The notes under the pieces: model-generated | Database searches by the model: none | The model's input: only the letters and a program-made list of their open reading frames with translations | Told to the model about the DNA's origin: nothing | Origin: Nonomuraea jiangxiensis | GTDB lineage: Bacteria; Actinomycetota; Actinomycetes; Streptosporangiales; Streptosporangiaceae | Length of the DNA: 64,000 nucleotides | Assembly (NCBI RefSeq): GCF_900099965.1 | Contig: NZ_FNDJ01000001.1 | Location: forward strand, 357,766-421,765 | Reading direction: 5' to 3' | In this document: positions 17,396 to 25,690 of the stretch, in pieces | Layout of the letters: each line of letters opens with the position of its first letter | Position numbering within the stretch: position 1 is the first letter of the stretch | Made by a program: the position numbers and the translations under genes

Positions 17396-18445
17396 TCACG
17401 GCTCGGGCAGGACGGTCGCGCGGGGCGCGGCCGTGGAGCCCCGGACCACCAGGGAGGCGGGGAGCAGGACGGAGCGGGCCGCGCGGTCCGGCTCGTCGAT
17501 GCAGTTCAGGAGCATGCGCGCGGCCTCCGCCCCCAGCTCGTGGTGCGGCACCGCGACCGTCGTCAGCGGCGGGCGGAGCTTGTCCAGGAAGGGCATGTCG
17601 TTGAAGCCGATGACGCTGACGTCGTGCGGGCAGGACAGCCCGCGCTCGGCGAACACGTCGTAGCAGCCGAGCGCGATGGGGTCGTTCCCGGCCACGACCG
17701 CCGTGAAGTCCGTGGTCCGCGCGAGGAGCGCGCGCATGGCGGCGGCGCCGTCGGCCTCGCTCCAGTGGCCGCACTCCACCATCAGGTCACCGGGCAGGCC
17801 GAGGTCGCGTACGGCGTGGCGGAAGGCCCGCGACCGCACCCGGCCGGTGGAGGTGGACAGCGGGCCCGACAGGTGGGCGATCCTGGTGTGACCGAGATCG
17901 GCCAGATGCCGTACGGCCGCCGCCACTCCGGTGGCGTCATCGCCCGTGACGGCGGGGATGCGCAGGTTGTCCACCTGGCGGTTGATCAGGACCATGGTGA
18001 CGCCCTGCTCGTGGAGCTGCCCGAGCAGGGGATGCTCCAGCCGGGCGGTGGCGATGATGAGCCCCTCGACCTGGCGGGACCGCAGCGACTCGATCTTGGC
18101 GCGCTCGCGCTCTTCGTCGTTGTCGGTGTTGACGATCCACACGTTGTAGCCGTCGGACTCCAGCACGCTCTCCACGCCGCGCACGATCGGCGGGAACAAC
18201 GGGTTGGTGAGGTCGGGGATGACCAGGCCCACGGTGCTGGAGCGGGCGGTCTTCAGGCTGCGGGCCGCCGAGTTGGGCTGGTAGCCGAGCGCCTGCGCGG
18301 CCCGCATGACGCGGCGCGCGGTCTCGGCGCTGATCTGCTGGCGGGTCTTGGGGTTCAGGGCGCGCGAGGCCGTGGCGGTGTGCACCCCCGCGGCCTCGGC
18401 GACGTCGCGCAGCGTCGGGACCGGCACCGGGTTGGGGTGGGTCAT
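17396..18445 (-). CDS. LacI family transcriptional repressor
   Basis: 349 residues. The helix-turn-helix (TLRDVAEAAGVHTATASRAL) and hinge helix (NSAARSLKTARS) are canonical, followed by a periplasmic-binding-like sensor domain (VGLVIPDLTNPLFPPIVRGV; NDPIALGCYDVFAERGL; SVIGFNDMPF). The ATG overlaps the TGA of the upstream 18442-19332 gene. It most likely controls the divergent transporter promoter region 19333-19474, where two LacI-type palindromes lie. Effector unknown; presumably the imported compound or a derivative. Confidence 0.92.
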   Translation of the reverse strand: MTHPNPVPVPTLRDVAEAAGVHTATASRALNPKTRQQISAETARRVMRAAQALGYQPNSAARSLKTARSSTVGLVIPDLTNPLFPPIVRGVESVLESDGYNVWIVNTDNDEERERAKIESLRSRQVEGLIIATARLEHPLLGQLHEQGVTMVLINRQVDNLRIPAVTGDDATGVAAAVRHLADLGHTRIAHLSGPLSTSTGRVRSRAFRHAVRDLGLPGDLMVECGHWSEADGAAAMRALLARTTDFTAVVAGNDPIALGCYDVFAERGLSCPHDVSVIGFNDMPFLDKLRPPLTTVAVPHHELGAEAARMLLNCIDEPDRAARSVLLPASLVVRGSTAAPRATVLPEP

Positions 18446-19332
18446 CGGCCGCGCTCTCCTCCGGGGTCGTCATCCTCCCCGTCGAGGAGGCCCCGCGTGA
18501 GCAGGTCTCCGTCGGGGGCCGTGCCGTAGCGCCGCCGCAGGTCCAGGACCGTGGCCAGCGAGGGCGCGTCGGCGTGGCCGTCGGTGACGAGGCCCTCGTC
18601 GGGATCCGTCAACCGGTCAAGGTAGCGGGCCGCGGCGGCGCGCGGGAGGCTCAGCGCCGCCATGGCCTCCTCGACGACGATGTCGTCCGCCTCGCGCCGC
18701 AGGATCGCGCGGGTGGTCTCGCGCAGGTCACCGGCCAGGGCCCGGACGGCCGGGTCGCTGCCCACGGAGCACAGCACCGTGCCCAGGTACGGGCGCGGCA
18801 CCCCGGCCAGTCGCACCGCCCCGGCGTCCTCCGCCCGCAGGTCGGATCCCGCGTTCAGCATGGTCGCCGCGCAGCGGCCGGTCAGCAGCGCGTCCAGGCG
18901 GCGCGGCGTGGAGCCGAGCGTGGCCAGCCCGTAGTCGCCGGGCCGCAGGCCGAGCCCGTCGAGCACCGCGTAGAGAGCGAACGCGAAGCCCGAGTCGGGC
19001 ACGTCCACGCCGATCAGTTCGCCCTTCAGGTCGGCCGCCGAGCTCACCCCGGGGCGGGCGTACAGGGCCAGGCCGAGGCCGCGGTCCACGGCGGAGACGA
19101 TCCGCACGTCGGCGGTCGTGCCGAGCGGGTTGCCCGGCACGAACCGGTAGGCGAGCACGTTGTCCGGGCTGGTCAGCGCGGCGTCGAGGGCGCCGTCCAG
19201 CAACGAGCGGAACTGCGCCGGCGACGACGGCACCGGCTCCTCGGCGACCTCGCACCCGAGTAGGCCGAGCCGGCGGCCGGTACGCAGGACCACGGACGGG
19301 CTGAACGCCCCCACCACCAGACGTCGCGTCAT
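18442..19332 (-). CDS. Cytoplasmic substrate-binding-protein-like (ABC SBP/NMT1 fold) protein
   Basis: 296 residues from the ATG at 19332 (GGGAGG upstream). The pattern of a type 2 periplasmic-binding fold is visible: RLVVGAFSPSVVLRTGRRLG, ALDAALTSPDNVLAY, SAADLKGELIGVDVPDSGFA and STPRRLDALLTGRCAATML, like nitrate/taurine/thiamine-precursor binding proteins. Unlike those it has no signal peptide or lipobox, so it should stay in the cytoplasm. It is translationally coupled to the LacI repressor and divergent from a complete importer that has its own binding protein. It may sense or buffer the ligand, or be an enzyme with this fold. Confidence 0.7.
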   Translation of the reverse strand: MTRRLVVGAFSPSVVLRTGRRLGLLGCEVAEEPVPSSPAQFRSLLDGALDAALTSPDNVLAYRFVPGNPLGTTADVRIVSAVDRGLGLALYARPGVSSAADLKGELIGVDVPDSGFAFALYAVLDGLGLRPGDYGLATLGSTPRRLDALLTGRCAATMLNAGSDLRAEDAGAVRLAGVPRPYLGTVLCSVGSDPAVRALAGDLRETTRAILRREADDIVVEEAMAALSLPRAAAARYLDRLTDPDEGLVTDGHADAPSLATVLDLRRRYGTAPDGDLLTRGLLDGEDDDPGGERGR

Positions 19333-19347
19333 CGCGGCCTCCCGCCT

Positions 19348-19359
19348 GCATTCGTTTGC
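19348..19359. promoter_or_regulatory. LacI-type operator, copy 1
   Basis: GCATTCGTTTGC in the divergent promoter region matches copy 2 (19417-19428) at 11 of 12 bases and fits the central-CG LacI operator pattern. It is 16 bases upstream of the minus-strand SBP-like gene start, well placed to block it. Confidence 0.6.
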
Positions 19360-19377
19360 GCTCTTCAGGATTCGCTC

Positions 19378-19383
19378 TTGACA
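19378..19383 (+). promoter_or_regulatory. Possible -35 element of the transporter operon
   Basis: A consensus TTGACA. The hexamer 17 bases further on, GATGCT (19401-19406), is only a weak -10 match. If used, LacI operator copy 2 would lie just downstream of the transcription start. Confidence 0.4.
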
Positions 19384-19416
19384 GTAACTGCATTGAAACG
19401 GATGCTCCAAGCCAGC

Positions 19417-19428
19417 GCAATCGTTTGC
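19417..19428. promoter_or_regulatory. LacI-type operator, copy 2
   Basis: GCAATCGTTTGC, arms GCAA/TTGC around a central CG, a typical LacI-family half-site arrangement. It is 46 bases upstream of the binding-protein start. Together with copy 1 (69 bases centre to centre) it could support looping by the adjacent LacI protein. Confidence 0.65.
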
Positions 19429-19474
19429 GGGAAACGAGCGGCACGCGGCGAAGAGGCTCATCGAAGGAGGGGTC

Positions 19475-20737
19475 ATGACCGCACAACCCCCCAGACCACC
19501 CGCATCACAAAGCCCGAGGGCAAGGGGCCCGATCCTGGCCATGGCGCTGGCCCTGGTGGCCGCGCTGGCGCTGTCGGCCTGCGGGCAGCGCCCGTCCGAG
19601 ACCGCGGCGGGCGAGGTGACCAGGCCCATCGTCATCGGCGTCTCCCTGCCGCTGACCGGCGACTTCGCCCAGCCGGGCAGCGAGGCCAAGCGCGGTTACG
19701 AGATCTGGCGCGACATGGTGAACGCCAAGGGGGGTGTCCTGGGCCGGCAGGTCGAACTCAAGATCGTCGATGACGCGAGCAGCCAGGACACCGTGGTCGC
19801 CGACTACACCAAGCTGATCACGCAGGACAAGGTGGATCTGCTGCTCGGCACGTTCTCCTCGCTGCTGAACTATCCCGCCTCCGCCGTGGCGGAGAAGAAC
19901 CGCATGGTGTTCGTGGAGCCGGCCGGGGGTGCGCCCGACATGTTCACCCGCAGCTTCACGTACCTCTTCTTCGCCCAGCCCGCCACCGCGCCGCGGCAGG
20001 CCGACGTGTTCGTGAACTGGATCAAGTCGCTGCCGGCGGACGAGCGGCCCACGACGGCCGCCTACCCGAGCCAGGACGACCCCTTCGCGCACCCGGTGAT
20101 CAAGTCGATGCAGGAGCAGCTCGAAGCCCTGGGCGTCGAGACCGTCTACAGCGAGCTCTACCCGGCCGACACCACGAACTTCCAGAGCGTCGCCAGCACC
20201 CTGGCCAGTAAGAAGCCCGACCTGGTCGCCCAGGGCGCGGTGTTCGAGGACGGCGTCGGGCTGGTGCGCTCGCTCAAGCAGCTCGGCTTCTCGCCGAAGA
20301 TGCTCTTCCAGACCTCCGCCCCCAGCAACTCCAGCCAGTACAGCGACGGCGTGGGCGTGGCCAACACCGAGGGCGTCTTCTACACGGTGAGCTGGAACGA
20401 GAAGGCGACCACGCCGCTGAACGCCGAGTTCGTGGCGGCGTACCGGAAGGCGTACGGCGCCGCGCCCGCCGAGGACGCGGCGGACGCGTTCGCCGCCGCG
20501 CAGGTGCTGCAGGCCGCGGTCGAGGCGGTCGGCGCGATCGACCAGGACAAGCTCAGGGACTGGCTGCACGCCAACACCGTGCGGACCCTGCTCGGCCCGC
20601 TGAGCTGGGCGGCCAACGGCGAGCCGAAGGGCAGCTTCCTGCTGGCCCAGTGGCAGTCCGGCCAGGTCGAGGTGGTCGGCCCGCCCGAGCTGGCGACGAC
20701 GAAGACCGTGGTGAACCCCAAGCCCGGCTGGAAGTGA
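19475..20737 (+). CDS. Branched-chain-type ABC transporter substrate-binding lipoprotein
   Basis: 420 residues with a strong AAGGAGGGG ribosome-binding site. The N-terminal membrane segment ends in lipobox LALSAC (Cys about residue 34). The body is the LivK/AmiC type: IVIGVSLPLTGDFAQPG, GYEIWRDMVNAKGGVLGR, VELKIVDDASSQD and KVDLLLGTFSSLLNYPAS. Such proteins bind branched-chain amino acids, amides, urea or aromatic acids, so the name does not fix the substrate. First gene of a liv-type operon under apparent LacI control, which is unusual for amino acid transport and suggests a catabolic substrate. Confidence 0.92.
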   Translation: MTAQPPRPPASQSPRARGPILAMALALVAALALSACGQRPSETAAGEVTRPIVIGVSLPLTGDFAQPGSEAKRGYEIWRDMVNAKGGVLGRQVELKIVDDASSQDTVVADYTKLITQDKVDLLLGTFSSLLNYPASAVAEKNRMVFVEPAGGAPDMFTRSFTYLFFAQPATAPRQADVFVNWIKSLPADERPTTAAYPSQDDPFAHPVIKSMQEQLEALGVETVYSELYPADTTNFQSVASTLASKKPDLVAQGAVFEDGVGLVRSLKQLGFSPKMLFQTSAPSNSSQYSDGVGVANTEGVFYTVSWNEKATTPLNAEFVAAYRKAYGAAPAEDAADAFAAAQVLQAAVEAVGAIDQDKLRDWLHANTVRTLLGPLSWAANGEPKGSFLLAQWQSGQVEVVGPPELATTKTVVNPKPGWK

Positions 20738-20740
20738 GCG

Positions 20741-21619
20741 ATGGCCCACCTCGTCCAGGCGATCGCGCTGGGCCTGCTGATCGGCGGGGTCTACGCCCTC
20801 ATGGCCTCCGGGCTGACGCTGATCTTCGGAGTGATGCAGATCATCAACGTGGCACAGGGTGCGTTCCTGGTGCTGGTGGCGATGGTGACCTGGTGGTTGT
20901 GGAACAGGACCGGGATCGACCCGATCGTGGCGTCGCTGGTGACCACGCCGATGATGTTCGGGCTCGGCTGGCTGACCTTCCGGCTGCTGATCTCGCGCAT
21001 CCGCGGGTCGTCGCCGTCGATGTCGGTGCTGCTGACGTTCGGGTTGGCGCTGGTCATCGAGGGGGTGCTGAACCTCACCGCGGGCAACAAGTTCAAGTCG
21101 GCCACCCCTGCCTACTTCGAGGAGTCCTTCCGGGTGGCCTCGATCTCGTTCCCGAAGGCGCAGGTGTTCGGGTTCGTGGCGGCGGTGGGGGTGCTGGGAG
21201 TCCTGTACTACGTGCTCAACCGGACGTGGACCGGGCGGGCGATCAGGGCGGCCACGCAGAACCCGGCCGGGGCGGCGCTGGTGGGGGTGAGCGCGGCGGG
21301 CACGGCGGCGCTGGCGTTCGCGATCGGCAGCGCCACGGCCGGGGTGGGCGGGTCCATCCTGTCGGTGCTGTATCCGTTCTTCCCCGCCTCGCACTACGAA
21401 TGGATCTCGCGGCTGCTCGGCATCGTGGTGCTCGGCGGGCTGGGCAGCCTGCCGGGCGCGGTGGCGGGCGCGGTCATCCTCGGGCTGGCCGAGACGCTGA
21501 CCGCGACCTACGGCTCGCTGGGCTGGTCCACGCTGGTGTTCTACCTGGTGATCATGGCGGTGCTGCTGGTCAGGCCGCAGGGCCTGTTCGGGGCCAGGCT
21601 CAGGGAGGACGCCGCATGA
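20741..21619 (+). CDS. Branched-chain-type ABC permease (LivH-like)
   Basis: 292 residues, about eight membrane helices. Typical LivH features include GGVYALMASGLTLIFGVMQI near the start, a mid-region GRAIRAATQNPAGAALVGV and the end segment LLVRPQGLFGARLREDAA. Its TGA overlaps the ATG of the following gene. It forms the membrane pore with the LivM part of the next protein. Confidence 0.93.
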   Translation: MAHLVQAIALGLLIGGVYALMASGLTLIFGVMQIINVAQGAFLVLVAMVTWWLWNRTGIDPIVASLVTTPMMFGLGWLTFRLLISRIRGSSPSMSVLLTFGLALVIEGVLNLTAGNKFKSATPAYFEESFRVASISFPKAQVFGFVAAVGVLGVLYYVLNRTWTGRAIRAATQNPAGAALVGVSAAGTAALAFAIGSATAGVGGSILSVLYPFFPASHYEWISRLLGIVVLGGLGSLPGAVAGAVILGLAETLTATYGSLGWSTLVFYLVIMAVLLVRPQGLFGARLREDAA

Positions 21620-23403
21620 AGCGCGCCCACCTGGTGGCGGCGGCCTGCCTGGTCGTCCTGCTGCTCTATCCCGTGGTCAACCCGTGGCAGCCCTACCCGC
21701 AGGGGGTGCTGCTGCTCGGGTTCCTGCTGGCCGTCCAGGCGACGAGCTGGAACATCATCTCCGGGTACGCCGGCTACGTCTCGCTCGGGCACAGCATGTT
21801 CCTCGGGGTGGGGTCGTACACCGTGGGGATCCTGGCCGTGGCGTGGGGCGTCAACCCGCTGTGGGTCGCCCCGCTGGGCGGGGTGACCGCGACGGTGATC
21901 GCGCTGCTGATCGGCACGGTGGTGCTCAGGACCCGCGGCCACGCGTTCGTCATCATCACGATCGCGATGCTGCTGGCGGCGCAGATCATCGCGGTGAACT
22001 TCCGCAGCCTCACGCACGGCTCGGACGGGATCACCCTGGAGCTGCCCTTCTGGCACCGCGACTTCCAGAACATCCCCTTCTACTACGCCTTCCTGCTGCT
22101 GCTGGTGCTGACGGTGCTGTTCAGCGCGTGGATCAGGCGCACCAAGTTCGGCACCGGGCTGGTCGCGATCAGGGAGGACGAGGGCAAGGCGGCCACCATC
22201 GGGGTCGACACCACCCGGTTCAAGGTCACGGCGTACGCGGCCAGCGCCTTCTTCATCGGGATGGCGGGCGGCGTCTACGCCTACTACCTGACCTTCATCA
22301 ACCCCGTCGGCTCCTTCGCGATCCTCGGCAGCGTCACCATCGTGCTCGCGGCGCTGGCCGGCGGGCGCGGCACGCTCTACGGCCCCGTACTGGGGGCCTT
22401 CATCGTCAACCTGATCAGCGAGGCCGCCACCGTGTACGCGGGCGGCGTCCAGTCCCGGGTGCTGCTGTTCGGCGGCGCGCTGGTGCTCGTCGTGCTGTTC
22501 CTGCCCAAGGGCATCCTGCCGACGGTCGAGGCGTGGTGGCGCCGGCGGAATCCGGCGCCGGTCGAGTACATCGAGCAACCCGCGGCGCTCGCCGTGCGCG
22601 AGCGGGCGCCGGTGCCGGAGTCGGGCGAGGGGGCACTGCCGGAGCCTGGTGAGGCACTGTTGTCGGTTCGCGGCGTGACCAGGCGGTTCGGCGGGCTCAC
22701 CGCGGTGGACGAGGTCTCACTGGACGTGCGCCAGGGCACGATCACGGGGCTGATCGGGCCCAACGGCTCCGGCAAGACCACGCTGTTCAACCTGGTCACC
22801 GGGGGGTTGCCGGCCGACTCAGGGGAGATCTGGTTCGACGGGCGGCGGGTGGACGGGCTGCGGCCCTGGCGGCGCTGCCACCTCGGGCTCGGCCGGTCGT
22901 ACCAGGTGACCCGGCTGTTCAAGGAGATGACCGTGCGCGAGAACGTGGTCGCGCCGCTGGCCGACTCCCGCTGGCGCACCATGTGGTCCGACGCCGTACG
23001 CGGCCACGAGGCCGAACGCGCCCGCGAACTGCTCGGCCTCGTCGGCCTCGGGCGCTTCGCCGAGCAGCGGGCGGGGGCGCTGTCGTACGGGCAGCAGAAG
23101 CTGGTCGAGCTGGCCCAGGTCCTCATGCTGGAACCCAAGCTGATCCTCCTCGACGAACCCGCGGGCGGCGTGAACCCGAGCATGCTCGACCGCATCACCG
23201 AGGTGATCCGCGAGCTCAACGCGAACGGCGTCACCTTCCTCGTCGTCGAGCACAACATCCCGCTCGTGCTGGATTTGTGCGACCAGGTCGCCGTGCTCGC
23301 CGGCGGCCGGGTCATCGCCGAGGGCCCGCCGCTGAGCGTGCGCCAGGACCCGGCGGTGCTGGACGCCTACCTCGGCCACGACTGGACTCCGGCGGTGAGA
23401 TAG
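21616..23403 (+). CDS. Fused LivM-type permease and LivG-type ATPase
   Basis: 595 residues in one frame. Residues 1 to about 310 are a LivM permease (LISGYAGYVSLGHSMF-like segment as SGYAGYVSLGHSMFLGVG; VAIREDEGKAATIGVDTTRFK; VLFLPKGILPTVEAWW). After a linker of about 45 residues comes a complete ATPase: Walker A GPNGSGKTT, signature LSYGQQKLVE, Walker B LILLDEPAGGVNP and switch His in VVEHNIPL. No stop or frameshift separates the parts. LivM-LivG fusions occur in several actinobacteria. Start ATG at 21616 is coupled to livH. Confidence 0.92.
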   Translation: MKRAHLVAAACLVVLLLYPVVNPWQPYPQGVLLLGFLLAVQATSWNIISGYAGYVSLGHSMFLGVGSYTVGILAVAWGVNPLWVAPLGGVTATVIALLIGTVVLRTRGHAFVIITIAMLLAAQIIAVNFRSLTHGSDGITLELPFWHRDFQNIPFYYAFLLLLVLTVLFSAWIRRTKFGTGLVAIREDEGKAATIGVDTTRFKVTAYAASAFFIGMAGGVYAYYLTFINPVGSFAILGSVTIVLAALAGGRGTLYGPVLGAFIVNLISEAATVYAGGVQSRVLLFGGALVLVVLFLPKGILPTVEAWWRRRNPAPVEYIEQPAALAVRERAPVPESGEGALPEPGEALLSVRGVTRRFGGLTAVDEVSLDVRQGTITGLIGPNGSGKTTLFNLVTGGLPADSGEIWFDGRRVDGLRPWRRCHLGLGRSYQVTRLFKEMTVRENVVAPLADSRWRTMWSDAVRGHEAERARELLGLVGLGRFAEQRAGALSYGQQKLVELAQVLMLEPKLILLDEPAGGVNPSMLDRITEVIRELNANGVTFLVVEHNIPLVLDLCDQVAVLAGGRVIAEGPPLSVRQDPAVLDAYLGHDWTPAVR

Positions 23404-24198
23404 ATGCTGCAGCTCAAGGCGGTCGTCGCTGGGTACGGCGGAGGCAGCGTGCTCCAGGGCGTCGACCTGGAGTGCGCCGAGCGCACGATCACCTGCGTGG
23501 TCGGCCCCAACGGCGCGGGCAAGTCCACCGTGCTGCGTGTCATCAGCGGCCTGCTCGCCCCGACCCAGGGCGAGATCAGGCTCGACGGCGAGCCCATCGG
23601 CGGCCGCGCCCCGGATGAGATCCTGCGCCGGGGCATCGCCCAGGTGCCGCAGTCGCACGCGCTGTTCCCCGCCATGTCCGTGCAGGAGAACGTGCTCATG
23701 GGCGGCTACCTGATCCGCAAGGACCGCAGGCTCCTGCGCGAGCGCCTCGACCAGGTCGAACAGCGGCTGCCCATCGTCGCCGACCGCGCCAGGGACCACG
23801 CCGGCAACCTCAGCGGCGGCCAGCGGCGGATGGTGGAGATCGCCCGCTGCCTCATGCTCGACCCCCGGCTGATCCTGCTCGACGAGCCCTCGCTGGGCCT
23901 GGACCCGCGCGGCCTGGCCGGGGTCGCCGAGGTCATCCACGAGCTCAACCAGGCGGGCACCACCGTGCTGCTGGTCGAGCAGAACGTACGGCTCGGACTG
24001 GGGATCGCCACGCACGGTGTGGTCATGGAGGGCGGCAGGGTCCGCCTCACCGGCACGGCCGCCGCGGTCCGGGACAACCCCGAGATCGCATCGCTCTACC
24101 TGGGCGGCAGCCCGACGAAGGCAGGTGATTCACCTTGGACGAACGCGTCGCGTCCGCCATCGCACACTGGGGGGCCAGGTTCACCGCCAACGGCGTGA
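23404..24198 (+). CDS. Branched-chain-type ABC ATPase (LivF-like)
   Basis: 264 residues. Walker A GPNGAGKST, signature LSGGQRRMVE, Walker B LILLDEPSLGLDP, switch His replaced by Gln in LLVEQNVRLGL (usual for LivF). LivF normally ends soon after ASLYLGG; here about 28 extra Ser/Pro/Gly-rich residues follow and the gene overlaps the next start by 64 bases. The tail is probably read-through created when the original stop was lost, perhaps in the same event that damaged the next gene. Confidence 0.92.
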   Translation: MLQLKAVVAGYGGGSVLQGVDLECAERTITCVVGPNGAGKSTVLRVISGLLAPTQGEIRLDGEPIGGRAPDEILRRGIAQVPQSHALFPAMSVQENVLMGGYLIRKDRRLLRERLDQVEQRLPIVADRARDHAGNLSGGQRRMVEIARCLMLDPRLILLDEPSLGLDPRGLAGVAEVIHELNQAGTTVLLVEQNVRLGLGIATHGVVMEGGRVRLTGTAAAVRDNPEIASLYLGGSPTKAGDSPWTNASRPPSHTGGPGSPPTA

Positions 24199-24764
24199 CC
24201 GTCTACGACTTCCACCGCATCACCGACGACCTGGAGATCTGGGACGACTGGTGCGCGGCCTGGCCGTCGGTGGCCGCCGAGCACGAGACGCTGGGCAGGC
24301 AGGCCCTGGCCACCGACCGGCCGCTGTCGGCCGGGCAGCACCTGGCCCAGGCCGCCCTTTACTACCACTTCGCCAAGTTCCTGCCGCCCGGGCCGGGGCC
24401 GCATCCGGCGGTGCTGATGTTGTCCGGGCTGGACTCGGCCAAGGAGGAGCACCGCGTGGTCGAGCAGCTGTTCCTGGAGCGGGGGCCGGCCACGTTCGCC
24501 GTGGACGCCCGCCGCATCGCCCACACCCTCACGATGGAGGGCACGGCGACCGCGATCACCGCGCCGCTGCTGGTCGTCTTCGGGCGCAAGGACCGGCTCA
24601 TCCTGTGGCGGCAGGCCGAGCGGCTGCCCGCCGCGGCGGGCGGCGACAGCGAGCTGCTCATGCTGGAGGAAGGCAACCACGGTTGCGCCAACCTGGCGCC
24701 CTGGCACCGTCCGTACACCGCCGACTGGCTGGCCCAGCGGCTTGCGAAAGGCGAATCCCAATGA
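24135..24764 (+). pseudogene. Internally deleted alpha/beta hydrolase (DHPON-hydrolase/FrsA-like)
   Basis: 209 residues from TTG 24135 (AGGTGA upstream). The ends match alpha/beta hydrolases of the 2,6-dihydroxypseudooxynicotine hydrolase type (usually 350-380 residues): LSAGQHLAQAALYYHFAKF, PHPAVLMLSGLDSAKEE, TAPLLVVFGRKDRLILW and EEGNHGCANLAPW. Two in-frame gaps are apparent: after FAKFLPP (lid-to-core linker) and after ERGPATFAVD. The second removes the nucleophile elbow (GxSxGG) and about 90 residues. The catalytic Asp (GRKD) and His (GNH) remain, the Ser does not. The frame is intact and coupled to the next gene by ATGA, so the product may be made but should be inactive as a serine hydrolase. 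Confidence 0.72.
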
Positions 24765-25690
24765 CGTGGACACGACAACGGGTCGGCTGGGTCGGCACCG
24801 GCCGCATGGGAGCGCCCATGGCCGAGCGGCTGGCCAGGGCCGGCGTCGACCTGACCGTCTGGAACCGCACCCGGGCCAAGGCCGAGCCGCTGCGGGAGCA
24901 GGGGGCGGCGGTCGCGGACACGATCGCCGGGTTGCGCGACCACGACGTGGTCTTCACCATGCTCTCCACCTCCGAGGACCTCGACCACGTGCTGGCGGAG
25001 CTGCTGGGCGACTCCGGCGAGGACCGGGGCCCCGGCGTCGTGGTGGACTGCTCCACGATCTCCCCGGAGGCCTCGGCCGCCGCCCGGCGGAGGTGCGCGG
25101 AGCGCGGGACGGAGTTCCTGGCCGCGCCGGTCAGCGGCAACCCCAAGGTGGTCAGGGCAGGCGGGCTGAGCGTGGTCTGCTCGGGCCCGCGCGAGACCTA
25201 TGACCGGGTGTCCGGGCTGCTCGCCCACCTCGGCAGGTCGGCCACGTACGCGGGCGAGGGCGAGACCGCCCGCCTGGTCAAGATCGCCCACAACCTGATG
25301 CTCGGCGTCGTCACCCAGACGCTCGCCGAGGTCACCGTGTTGGCCGAGAAGGGCGGCGTGCCCCGGCACGCGTTCCTGAGCTTCCTCAACGACAGCGTGG
25401 TGGGCTCGCCGTTCACCCGGTACAAGTCGCCCGCGTTCGTGCACCTCGACTACACGCCCAGGTTCACCCCGCCGCTGCTGCGCAAGGACTTCGACCTGGG
25501 CCTGGCCGCGGCCCGCGCCCTGGACGTGCCCATGCCGGTCACCGCGCTCACCGCGCAGCTCGTCCAGGCCAGCGTGGGCACCGGCCGGGTGACGGAGGAC
25601 TTCGCCATACTGCTGGACCTGCAGGCCGCCGCCGCGGGACTGAAGCTGGAACCGGAGGCCGTGCCGGTGGACGACGGGCTGAGCGCATGA
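24761..25690 (+). CDS. NAD(P)-dependent beta-hydroxyacid dehydrogenase (3-hydroxyisobutyrate dehydrogenase family)
   Basis: 309 residues. N-terminal Rossmann motif VGWVGTGRMGAPMAERL, then VVDCSTISPE, the substrate loop AAPVSGNPKV and the catalytic Lys region LVKIAHNLMLG (Lys in VKIAHN), followed by the helical C-terminal domain. Enzymes of this family reversibly oxidise beta-hydroxyacids such as 3-hydroxyisobutyrate or tartronate semialdehyde derivatives. Start ATG 24761 overlaps the upstream stop; its own stop overlaps the M24 gene start. Substrate unknown; placed in the catabolic part of the island. Confidence 0.88.
   Translation: MTWTRQRVGWVGTGRMGAPMAERLARAGVDLTVWNRTRAKAEPLREQGAAVADTIAGLRDHDVVFTMLSTSEDLDHVLAELLGDSGEDRGPGVVVDCSTISPEASAAARRRCAERGTEFLAAPVSGNPKVVRAGGLSVVCSGPRETYDRVSGLLAHLGRSATYAGEGETARLVKIAHNLMLGVVTQTLAEVTVLAEKGGVPRHAFLSFLNDSVVGSPFTRYKSPAFVHLDYTPRFTPPLLRKDFDLGLAAARALDVPMPVTALTAQLVQASVGTGRVTEDFAILLDLQAAAAGLKLEPEAVPVDDGLSA

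Noticed and set aside
24017..24760. In-frame extension of the dehydrogenase gene upstream of 24761
   Set aside because: The upstream part is the out-of-frame shadow of livF and the hydrolase; the Rossmann motif begins right after ATG 24761.
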